Shown here: positions 1 to 10,700 of the stretch, piece after piece | Layout of the letters: every line of letters starts with the position of its first letter | Position numbering within the stretch: position 1 is the stretch's first letter | NCBI RefSeq assembly: GCF_001113365.1 | Contig: NZ_CKYA01000001.1 | Span: forward strand, 441,501 to 505,500 | Direction of reading: 5' to 3' | Length of the DNA stretch: 64,000 bases | Source of the DNA: Streptococcus pneumoniae | GTDB lineage: Bacteria; Bacillota; Bacilli; Lactobacillales; Streptococcaceae | Position numbers and translations under genes: made by a program | The notes under the pieces: model-generated | Told to the model about the DNA's origin: nothing | The model's database searches: none | What the model saw: only the letters and a program-made list of their open reading frames with translations

Positions 1-637
1 GATAGCCTTTCCCTTGGCTATTTTAGGAGCTCGTCTCTACTATGTCATTTTCCGTTTTGATTATTATAGTCAGAATTTAGGAGAGATTTTTGCCATTTGG
101 AATGGTGGTTTGGCCATCTACGGTGGTTTGATAACTGGGGCTCTTGTACTCTATATCTTTGCTGATCGTAAACTCATTAACACTTGGGATTTCCTAGATA
201 TCGCGGCACCTAGCGTCATGATTGCCCAAAGTTTGGGTCGCTGGGGCAATTTCTTTAACCAAGAAGCTTATGGTGCAGCAGTGGATAATTTGGATTATCT
301 ACCGGCCTTTATCCGTGACCAGATGTATATTGAGGGGAGCTACCGTCAACCGACCTTCCTTTATGAGTCTCTATGGAATCTGCTTGGCTTTGCCTTGATT
401 TTGATATTGAGACGAAAATGGAAGAGTCTCAGACGAGGTCATATCACGGCCTTTTACTTGATTTGGTATGGTTTCGGTCGTATGGTTATCGAAGGTATGC
501 GAACAGATAGTCTCATGTTCTTTGGTCTTCGAGTGTCTCAATGGCTATCAGTTGTCCTTATCGGACTGGGTATTTTTATCATTCTATATCAAAATCGTAA
601 GAAAGCCCCTTACTATATTACAGAGGAGGAAAACTAA
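1..637 (+). CDS. lgt: Prolipoprotein diacylglyceryl transferase, 5' end cut by window
   Basis: This integral membrane enzyme moves diacylglycerol from phosphatidylglycerol to the lipobox cysteine of prolipoproteins, the first step of lipoprotein maturation. The reading frame is open from the first bases of the window, so the N-terminus lies outside; about 211 residues are visible against roughly 260 in the family. The signature GRWGNFFNQEAYG, close to the known Lgt motif, is at nt 235-273, and several hydrophobic segments follow, with a basic C-terminal tail. The stop codon directly touches the ATG of the next gene (TAAATG), so the two are probably cotranscribed. The lipoproteins encoded later in the window (PstS and the amino-acid-binding protein) would be substrates. 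Confidence 0.95.
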   Translation, partial: IAFPLAILGARLYYVIFRFDYYSQNLGEIFAIWNGGLAIYGGLITGALVLYIFADRKLINTWDFLDIAAPSVMIAQSLGRWGNFFNQEAYGAAVDNLDYLPAFIRDQMYIEGSYRQPTFLYESLWNLLGFALILILRRKWKSLRRGHITAFYLIWYGFGRMVIEGMRTDSLMFFGLRVSQWLSVVLIGLGIFIILYQNRKKAPYYITEEEN

Positions 638-1021
638 ATGTTAGAAGTTGCATATATTCTTGTAGCCCTAGCTTTGATTGTATTTTTAGTCTATCTAATC
701 ATTACTGTGCAAAAGCTTGGACGTGTTATCGATGAAACAGAAAAGACGATTAAAACCTTAACTTCAGATGTGGATGTGACCTTGCATCATACCAATGAAT
801 TGCTGGCTAAGGTCAATGTCTTGGCAGATGATATCAATGTCAAGGTGGCAACGATTGATCCACTCTTTAGTGCTGTTGCAGATTTATCTCTATCCGTTTC
901 AGATCTCAATGACCATGCGCGTGTCTTGAGCAAGAAAGCTTCATCAGCTGGTTCAAAAACACTCAAGACTGGAGCAAGTTTGTCAGCTCTTCGTCTTGCA
1001 AGTAAATTTTTAAAAAAATAA
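638..1021 (+). CDS. DUF948 family membrane-anchored protein
   Basis: A 127-residue protein with one N-terminal membrane helix (about residues 3-24, rich in V, L, I and A) followed by a polar, probably coiled-coil region (LGRVIDETEKTIKTLTSDV and onward) and a basic tail. This layout fits the DUF948 family, found in Firmicutes next to lgt. Molecular function is unknown. It starts immediately after the lgt stop; the likely ribosome site GAGGA is inside the end of lgt. It ends 15 bases before the next small gene, so the three form one operon. Confidence 0.85.
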   Translation: MLEVAYILVALALIVFLVYLIITVQKLGRVIDETEKTIKTLTSDVDVTLHHTNELLAKVNVLADDINVKVATIDPLFSAVADLSLSVSDLNDHARVLSKKASSAGSKTLKTGASLSALRLASKFLKK

Positions 1022-1036
1022 AAAAGGAGAATCCTT

Positions 1037-1432
1037 ATGGGTAAACTATCCTCAATCCTTTTAGGAACTGTTTCAGGTGCAGCTCTTGCCTTGTTTTTAA
1101 CAAGCGACAAGGGCAAACAGGTTTGCAGTCAGGCTCAAGATTTTCTAGATGATTTGAGAGAAGATCCTGAGTATGCCAAGGAGCAGGTCTGTGAAAAACT
1201 GACAGAAGTTAAGGAGCAGGCTACAGATTTTGTTCTGAAAACCAAAGAACAGGTTGAGTCAGGTGAAATCACTGTGGACAGTGTACTTGCTCAAGCCAAA
1301 TCCTATGCTTTTCAAGCGACAGAAGCATCAAAAGATCGATTTAATAATCTCAAGGAGCAATGGCAAGAAAAGGCCGAAACTCTTGATGAATTAGAAGAGA
1401 TTGTGATTGATATTAGAGACGAAAAAATCTAG
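1037..1432 (+). CDS. YtxH domain-containing protein
   Basis: A 131-residue protein whose first 25 residues (GKLSSILLGTVSGAALALFL) form a short glycine/alanine-rich hydrophobic segment, then a charged helical region with many K, E and Q, as in YtxH-type proteins, which are often stress-associated. The function is not established. The ribosome site AAAAGGAG stands 6-8 bases ahead of the ATG. It is the last gene of the lgt operon: a strong terminator hairpin follows within 10 bases. Confidence 0.85.
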   Translation: MGKLSSILLGTVSGAALALFLTSDKGKQVCSQAQDFLDDLREDPEYAKEQVCEKLTEVKEQATDFVLKTKEQVESGEITVDSVLAQAKSYAFQATEASKDRFNNLKEQWQEKAETLDELEEIVIDIRDEKI

Positions 1433-1439
1433 ATTTGAC

Positions 1440-1463
1440 AGAGAGGGAAACCTCTCTTTTTGT
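1440..1463 (+). terminator. Rho-independent terminator of the lgt operon
   Basis: A 7-bp stem AGAGAGG / CCTCTCT with a GAAA loop is followed by TTTTG and TTTTG. It ends the lgt-DUF948-YtxH operon and separates it from the surface-protein gene. Confidence 0.85.
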
Positions 1464-1544
1464 TTTGAAAAAATATAATATATTGATATTTTATAAATAA
1501 ATAAAAATTTTTAACTTTATTTGATAGAATAAATCGTTTTATAT

Positions 1545-1573
1545 TTGTGTAAATATATTAAAACTGGTATAAT
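1545..1573 (+). promoter_or_regulatory. Promoter of the giant surface protein gene
   Basis: The extended -10 box TGGTATAAT (TATAAT at 1568-1573) has a -35-like TTGTGT at 1545-1550, spacing 17. Transcription should begin near 1580, inside a 9-bp tandem repeat. The leader to the ATG at 1719 is about 140 bases and holds short hairpins, for example TTGCT-AAT-AGCAA at 1617-1629 and AACTC/GAGTT near 1653-1671. Confidence 0.7.
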
Positions 1574-1575
1574 TG

Positions 1576-1611
1576 AGCTGTGATAGCTGTGATAGCTGTG
1601 ATAGCTGTGAT
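1576..1611 (+). repeat. Four tandem copies of AGCTGTGAT
   Basis: The 9-mer AGCTGTGAT occurs four times without a mismatch at 1576-1584, 1585-1593, 1594-1602 and 1603-1611. The array begins 2 bases after the -10 box and covers the expected transcription start, so copy number would change the first bases and length of the mRNA leader, not the protein. Confidence 0.95.
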
Positions 1612-1718
1612 GTTATTTGCTAATAGCAATCATCATAGTGATTTTTGTAGCTTAACTCTTTTTAAGGAGTTGAAGTTATAAAGATTGCTTTTTTATTATA
1701 TTTTCCTTAGGAGGAGAA

Positions 1719-4700
1719 ATGGAACACAAATCGAATTCATATAAAGTAAATCGACAGCAACGTGAAAAGGTACTGCGCTTTTCGATTCGTAAATATAGCT
1801 TTGGTGCTGCTTCAGTAGCTGTTGCGGCATTGATGTTTTTGTCTGGGCATCAGGCTGTTCGAGTTGAGGCTGCTCAAGTTTCAGATACTACTGAAGCACC
1901 GGTTATCCCAGATAAAGAAGAGGCTCATACTGCTACAATAGTAGATTTGCCTAAAACAGAAGATTCTCTAACTACAGATAAAGAAGAAAAATCACCAACC
2001 ACTGCTGAGAATCCAGCTGAGACTTTATCTGAGAAACTACCTGAAACTTCAACTGAGAATGCATCTGAAAACGAGACTACTGCCCTTGATAAAGAGGTAG
2101 TTGAAAAACAAACATTAGATAAGACTAAATTACAAGCTAATATTACAAAAGTTCAAGAACTCTTGGATAAAGTCAACAAAGAAAAAGCTCCAGCTTCGAC
2201 CCTTGCTGCAATCCAGGCAGATTTAGAAACAGCTAATAGTGTGCTTAATAACAATAGTCTTGGGTTAACACAAGCTGAAGTAGATGCGGCAGCTAAAACG
2301 CTTAGCGATAAATTGTTTATATTATCTTCAATGCCTAAGATTGGCACTCCTGAAAAAGTAGTAAAAGAAGGCAAAAATACGATTGCTAATACTGGGTCTC
2401 GTGATTCACGTAATGGCGAAACCATGGAAGAAGGATCTGATCTTCGCTCAGCACCTATTGATAAAAATACCAAACGTGGAAAATTAGATCTCGTTGTAGC
2501 AAATTCTGGATTTGTTACAGGATATGCAACACCATCTTCGACAATTGAAATTAAGAAAAATGGGAAAACGATACTGACTTCTAAATTAGATGATACAGGA
2601 GCTTTTAAATTAAATGCTCCAGGTATTGAAGTTGGAGATGTTGTTGAATTAGTGGTTAATGGACAGACTGTTACTACTACTACAGTAAAACAAACAGATA
2701 CAGTAGCGTTTAACGACAGTTTAGCTGGTATTGCTCAAGTTGATGGATATACAGCGGCAGAAGCTGATGTTGAGGTAACTGTTGGCGGAAAAACATATAC
2801 GACTAGATCACAATCAAATGGATACTTCACAGTCAATGTTGATACGAAATTGATGGTAAAAGATGCAGTTGTTACAACTGTCGTTAAAAAGAATGGGAAA
2901 AAAGTAGGCTCTGGAACAAGTACGGTTCGTAACACGAAAGTAACAGACTTCGGGGTTGGTTGGATTAAAAACCCTATGATTAACTATTCACATCGTGACG
3001 TGTTCTCTCCAGATACGAAACAGTATGCATTCGTAAGTAAAGGAACTGCTGATCAAGCGTATGACAATATTCGTGTTTACCGTGAAATGCGTATTGAAAA
3101 TAATGGGGATAAATATTATTACTGGATACTAGATTCAGGGCCAAGACCAAATGGACTGGCTGGTGTTTCTAAAAAAATTTCACTTGCGATTCCACGTACG
3201 GTTGGAGATCCTTATGAATTTACGTATACAAAATACCAAGATGGAAAACAGACTTTCCATAAGGATTATGCTAGTGCATCAGCATGGGAGTATGAACACT
3301 CTGCTTTTCGTGCTTATGTAAAAGATGGCGTCCGACGTTCAGGGGCGGCTTATACTGAAAATGTAGATGGATGGCTTAAATATATAAACCCAGAGGCTGG
3401 TACTAGACTGAATAATTGGAGGTTTAATATTTATCGTAAAAATAGCGGAGATGGTACAGAACCTAACAACGATGCCTTTTCTCGTGTTAGTGATATATTG
3501 GGGATTCGTAAAGATGGTCTTGAATACAATCTTGTTCGAGGTGTTATAGAAGACAGAATGAACGTAGTTGCAGGGCAACGTTCAATTATTACTTTCAAGA
3601 CGAAAATTCTTGAAGGAAAAGAGCTAAATGATAGTATTATGTCGGATTGGGGAGATAAAAACACTAATAATCCTATGCTTGACGAAATAAAAAAACGTCT
3701 AGCCAATGACCCATTCCTTGCTTATGGAGGATATACAGAAGGTGGATATAGACGTTATAGAACTGGTGAAAATGCAATTATCGGTGTATTACCGTTGAAA
3801 CCAGATGAAGCAGCTAAATATGATCTTAAACTAGTATCTAAAGAACAAACAACTAATAAAGGTGTCGTTCCACCTGCTATTAATAGTATTGCTAATACAA
3901 AAGAATTACCTGCTGGTACAACATACCGTTGGTTTAAAGATCCAGATGTATCAAAAGCTACAGCACCAGATAGACCTGTGTATGGTAAAGTCGAAGTGAT
4001 TATTCCAGAGCGTGGAACGTATATTGTGGATGCTCCTGTACATGTTTTAGAAGATAAAGCTCAAACTCCAGAAGCTCCATCGGCAACAGCAAAAGAAGAT
4101 GGGTCTGTAACAGCAAAACCACAAGATTCAAATAAAGTGGATAAAATTAAAGTTAGCTATACAGATGAAAATGGTTCTAATAAGACGGCTGAAGGAAATA
4201 AAGGTGGAAATGGAACGTGGACTGTTACGGGTAATCCAGACGTTCAAATTGATGCAAGTACTGGTGAAATTACAATCCCAGCTGATAAAGTCAAAGATAA
4301 TACAGAAGTAACAGCAGTAACAACAAATGGAAACAGTGATGAGTCAGCTCCAGCCAAAGCAACTGCAAAAGTACCAAAACCAGAAAAACCAATCTTAACT
4401 GCACCGAATAACGGTAATGTAACAGCAAAACCACAAGATCCAGCTAAAGCAGATAAAATTACGGTTACTTATAAAGACGAAGATGGAACAAATGTAACGG
4501 TAGTAGGTAATAAAGGAAATGATAACACATGGACTGTTGAGAACAATCCAGGTGTAACTATTGATTCTAATACAGGTGAAATCACAATTCCAGCTGACAA
4601 GGTAAGAGATAATACCGTAGTAACAGCTATCACAAAAAATGGAAATAGTGTTGACTCAGACCCAGCAACAGAAACAGCAAGAGCACCAAAACCTGAAAAA

Positions 4701-7700
4701 CCAACAGTAGTAGCAAAAGAAGATGGATCTGTAACAGCGAAACCAAAAGATCCAGCTAAAGCAGACAAAATTACGGTTACTTACACAGGAGAAGATGGTT
4801 CATCGAAAAAAGTAGTAGGAACGAAAGATCCATTTAAACAATGGGCTTCAGATGATCCAGAAATCAACATTAATGCAGACACAGGTGAAATCACAATCCC
4901 AGCTGAAAAAGTAAAAAATGAAACAGATGTAACAGCTATCACAAAAAATGGAACGAGTGATGATTCAGATCCGGCAACAGATACAGCGAAAACACCAGAT
5001 AATGAACCACCTGTTTTAACTCTAACACCTAATCATGTAACGGTAGTAGAAGGAGAAACTGTAACATTTACAGTGACGGCAAGAGATGACAAAAATGTTA
5101 CTTTTGATATGAATGATTTTTTAAGTAAATATTTTAATAGATATAATTTAGGGGCAGTGACGGCTGAGTATTTAAAAAATACACCTATATTGAAAGAAGT
5201 TAAGTTTACAATTAAAACTGTAGCAGAGGATGTTGGTAAGCAAAATACAATTATATTTAACGCAACAGATGATGTAAATAAGGCTAAACCGGTGATTTTC
5301 TCATTTGAAGTAACGCCACGTGATAGAATTGCGCCAACGATTTCAGCTAATGGAGCTACAGTTACAAGTCGTGAGGAAATTACGCCAATTCCAGTAACAG
5401 CTAAAGATAATGATGGTGGAGTTGGAATGAGTGAAGATAAGCCAATCGAAGTAACAGGCTTACCAGATGGATTAAGATTCGAAGGTGGTCAAATTGTAGG
5501 GACTCCAACTGGAACACCTGGAACTGCCAAAGTAACGATTACAGCTTATGATAAGAATGATAATAAGGCTGAAAAAACAATTGAGATTGTAGTCAAAGGG
5601 CAAAATGACAAGTATAATCCAGTAGGAAAAGACCAAACTGTTCCTAAAAATTCAACACCTAATGCGGAGGATAGTATTGCGAACAAAACTGACCTTCCAC
5701 AAGGAACAAAATATCGTTGGTTAACGCCACCAGATACAAGCCAAGGCGGACAAACAGTTTCTGCAGTTGTTGTAGTAGAATATCCAGACCAAACAACAGA
5801 TAACGTTAGTGTGAATATTACTGTACCTACGAATTTAACAGCAGAAGTTACAAAACCAAATGAAGTTTTGGAGAAACGTGCAGTTGACTCTAAAAAAGTT
5901 GTCACACCAAATAAAGAGGGCTCAACAATTGCAACAGAAAAAGCAGAAAATGGTTTAACAGTTAATGGAGAAGGTAAATTAACAGGAATACCAAAAGTAG
6001 AAAATTGGGGCAAAGACGAAGAAAAACGTGCTATCACAATTCCGGTTAAAGTTACGAATGGAAACGAAGAAATCACCGTAAGCGTACCAGTTACAATTCT
6101 ACGTGATACAGACGGAGATGGAAATCCAGATGTGACAGATCCAGATGATGATAATGATGGAGTTTCAGATGAAGATGAAAAGAAAAAAGGAACAGATCCG
6201 AAAACTCCTGACACACCAGGAAATCCAACGTCATACGGTCTAACAGGAGTAGTGAAACCATCTACCGTTACTGAGAATACAGATGTTGATATACCAGAAG
6301 TAGTAAAACCAAATAAAGAAAACTCAACGATAGAAACACCAGCTGAAGTAAATGGCTTGAGAGTTGATAACAATGGTAAATTAACAGGAAGACCAACAGT
6401 AAACAAATGGGGTGAAGGTGAAGAAGAACGTGATATTACTATCCCAGTAAAAGTTAAGAACGGTAATGAAGAAGCTAACGTAATTGTACCAGTCACAATT
6501 CAACGTGATACAGATGGAGATGGAACACCAGATGTGACAGATACAGATGATGATAACGATGGCATTTCAGATGAAGATGAAAAGAGAAATGGAACAGATC
6601 CAAAAGTAGCAAATGGTCTGACAGGAATCGTTATAGCTCCAGCTAAAGTGAAAGAAAAAACTCCAGTACCGACACCATTACCAAAAGTTGTAACGCCGAA
6701 TAAAAAGGATGCAACAATTGAGCCATCAGAACCAGTAAAGGGACTGAAAGTGAATGGAAATGGTGAATTAGAAGGAACACCAACTGTGAATGACTGGGTT
6801 GGCGGAGAAGAAGAACGGAATATCACAATCCCTGTTAAAATTACAAGAGAAAAAGATGGAAATCCAAAAGAGGAAGTTACTGTACATGTGCCAGTCACAA
6901 TTCAGCGAGACACAGATGGAGACGGAATACCTGATGTAGACGATTTGGATGATGATAACGATGGAATTTCAGATGAAGATGAAAAGAAAAATGGAACAGA
7001 TTCAAAAACTGCAGACGGTCTAGCTGTGAAAGTTACAAAACCGAATGTAGTGATGGAGAAAAAAGAAGTCACTCCAAAAGAAGTTGTCACACCAAATAAA
7101 AAAGGCGCAACAATTACTACAACTACGCCAGATAATTCAGGAATGACTGTTAATGGAGAAGGTAAATTAACAGGAACTCCAACAGTGGAAAATTGGGGTA
7201 ATGATGAAGAAGAAAAAACTATCAATATTCCGGTTAAAGTTACGAAAAAAGTAGAAAAATTCACTGAAAATGGTAAAGAAGAAGAAACGCAAGAAAAAGA
7301 CGTAACAGTTCCAGTCACAATCCAACGTGATACAGATGGAGATGGAATTCCAGATGTTTTAGATACAGATGATGACAATGATGGCATTCCAGATGATGTG
7401 GAGAAAAGTAATAAAACAAATCCAAAAGTTCCTGATAATCTAACAGCAATAGTTGCTGCACCAACTAAAGTTAAAGAGAAAAGCCCAGTTACTCCAACAA
7501 AAGTTGTCACACCGAATATGCCAAATTCAGCAATTACGACAGAAAATCCAATGAATGGCTTGAAAGTCAACAATGATGGTAACTTAGAAGGAACACCGAC
7601 AGTAGATAATTGGAAAAAAGACGAAGAAGAACGTAATATCTTAATTCCGGTTAAAGTAAAAAATGGTGATAAAGAAATCATAGTAAAAGTTCCAGTCACA

Positions 7701-10700
7701 ATCCAACGTGATACAGATAATGATGGAATCCCAGATTCAGAAGACACAGATGATGATAACGATGGAATTCCAGACACTGTAGAGGATAAAAACGGAACAG
7801 ATCCAAAAGCTGCAAATGGACTAGAGGTAGTAGTTACCAATCCAGACAAAGTGAAGGAGAAAACTCCAGTTACTCCAACAAAAGTTGTAACACCGAATAA
7901 AGAAGGTTCAACGATTGTAACAAATACACCAGATGGTTCAGGACAAGTGAATGGTCTAAAAGTCAATGATAAAGGTGAACTAGAAGGAAGACCAACAGTA
8001 AATGACTGGGGTAAAGATGAAGAAGAACGCCCTATCGACATTCCGGTTAAAGTTACTAAAGTTGTAGAAAAATTCACAGAAAATGGTAAACAAGAAGTAC
8101 CGGAAGTAAAGGAAGTAACAGTAACAGTAACAATCCAACGTGATACAGACGGAGATGGAGAGCCAGATGTTATAGATAAAGATGATGATAACGATGGAAT
8201 TCCAGATGAAGTTGAAAAAGCGAATGGAACAGATCCGAAAAATGCAAACAACCTAACTGCAAAAGTTTCAGATCCAACTAAAGTTACAGAGAAGACAAAA
8301 GTTCCTTCAACATTACCGAAAGTTGTAACACCGAATAAAGACGGTTCAACAATTACAACAGAAAACCCAGTAAATGGATTAAGTGTTGATAAAGATGGTA
8401 AATTAACAGGAAGACCAAGCGTAACAGATTGGGGTAGTGATGAAGAACGTAAAGTCAACATTCCAGTTAAAGTGAAGAATGGGGATGAAGAAATAAGTGT
8501 AGAAGTACCAGTTATTATCCAACGTGATACAGATGGAGATGGAGATCCAGATGTGACAGATACGGATGATGATAATGATGGAATTTCGGATGAGGAAGAA
8601 AAGAAAAACGGAACAAATCCAAAAGTTGCTACAACACAAACACCTGTGGAAATAACTATTACACGTGAGAAAAATGGAGACGCAATTGTTACACCGAAAA
8701 AACAAGACGGGAAACCGTACCCTAAAGATACGAAGGTAGAAATTCCAGGTGAAAATGGAATAACAATAGTAGTAACGATAGGTGAAAATGGTTCAGGCAA
8801 AGTACCAAATGACAACCTTCCAAAAGGTGAAGTACCAGGACAGGGTGTCGTAACAGAACCAAACAAAGAACCATCAAAACCAGTAGATGTAACAACACCA
8901 GCGCGTAAGACACCAACGGTAGAGTTGACTCAAAATCCAAGCACTGGAGATGTTACAGTAACACCGAAGAAAATAGATGGCTCAAACTATCCTACAGGAA
9001 CTACGGTAACAATCCCAGGCAAAGATGGGAAAACGATTGATGTAGTAATCGGTGAAAATGGTTCAGGTACAGTTGCAAATGGTGATTTACCAGAAAGAGA
9101 TGTACCAGGAACAGCTATCATTAAAGAACCAAATCAAAAACCGTCGCAACCAGTGGATATTACAACACCGGCTAAAAAGGTTCCAACACTACAATTAGAT
9201 CAAGATCCAAAAACTGGAGATGTCACAGTAACGCCTAAAAAACCAGATGGAACAACATATCCACCAGGAACTACGGTAGAAATTCCAGGTAAAAATGGAA
9301 ATCCAATCACTGTAACAATTGGAAAAGATGGTACAGGAAAAGTTCCTAATAATGATTTACCAGAAACAGATACTCCAGGAACAGGTAAGATTAAAGAAGA
9401 TGGTAAACCAGAGGTAGAGATTAAGGTAGAAACACCGAAAAAAATTGACCCTACTGCGCCAGAAACAGCACAAGTAGGAACAATTGAAATCACAAGAAAA
9501 CCAAATGGAGATGCGATTGTAACACCTAAGAAATCAGACGGAACAAACTATCCTAAAGATACTAAGGTGAAAATCCCAGGAGAAAATGGAACAAGTATCG
9601 TAGTAACGATAGGAGAAAATGGTTCAGGCGAAGTACCGAATGACCAACTTCCAAAATATGAAGTAGAAGGAAAAGGAACAGTAACAGAACCGAATAAGAA
9701 ACCATCACAACCAGTTGCTGTAACAACACCAGCTCGTAAGACACCAACAGTGGAAATGGAACAAAATCCAAATACAGGAGATGTAACGGTAACGCCTAAG
9801 AAACCAGATGGAACACCATATCCAGAAAATACTAAAGTAGAAATTCCAGGAAAAGATGGAAAAACTATTGAAGTAACACTTGACAAAGATGGAAAAGGTA
9901 CAGTTCCTAATAATGATTTACCTGATGAGGATACTTCAGGAACAGGTAAGATTAAAGAAGATGGTAAACCAGAGGTAGCTGTCAATGTTGAAACACCGAA
10001 AAAAATCAACCCAAATAATCCAGCGACAGAACAACCAACTGAAATCGACATCACAAGAAATCCAAATGGAGATGCCGTAGTTACACCTAAGAAACCAGAT
10101 GGAACACCATATCAAGCAGGAACGACTGTGAAAATTCCAGGAGAAAATGGAACACCTATTGTTGTGACAATCGGAAAAGATGGTTTTGGATTAGTTCCGA
10201 ATGACAAACTTCCAAAAGATGAAGTGCCAGGAAAAGGAACAGTAACAGAGCCAGGAGCTAGACCATCACAACCAGTGGATGTAATAACGCCTGCTCGTAA
10301 GCCGTCAACTATACGTTTGGATCAAGATCCAAAAACTGGAGATGTAACAGTGATTCCTATGAAGCCAGGTGGAGGAACATATCTATCAGGAACGAAGGTA
10401 GAAATACCAGGTAAGAATGGAAATCCAATTGTCGTAACAATTGGGGAAGATGGAAAAGGAACAGTTCCAAATAACGACTTACCAGACGGAAATGTACCTG
10501 GAACAGGTAAGATTACAGAACCAGGAAAACCAACTACTGAGGCTCAGGTGCTAACACCAGGTAAAATCAATCCAATCGCTCCTCAAACAGAGCAACCAGG
10601 TAAGATTGAAATTACAAGAAATTCAAATGGAGATGCTGTAGTAACACCGAAAAAACCAGATGGCTCAACATATCTATCAGGAACTAAGGTTGTGATTCCA

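Noticed and set aside
6902..8866. A 654-codon open frame on the minus strand
   Set aside because: It is antisense to the repeats of the surface protein. The coding strand rarely uses codons whose complements are stops in that frame, so an open shadow arises. It is rich in S, F, V and P, has no domain and no ribosome site. The same holds for the minus-strand frames at 5546-6496, 9548-10054 and 10583-11185.
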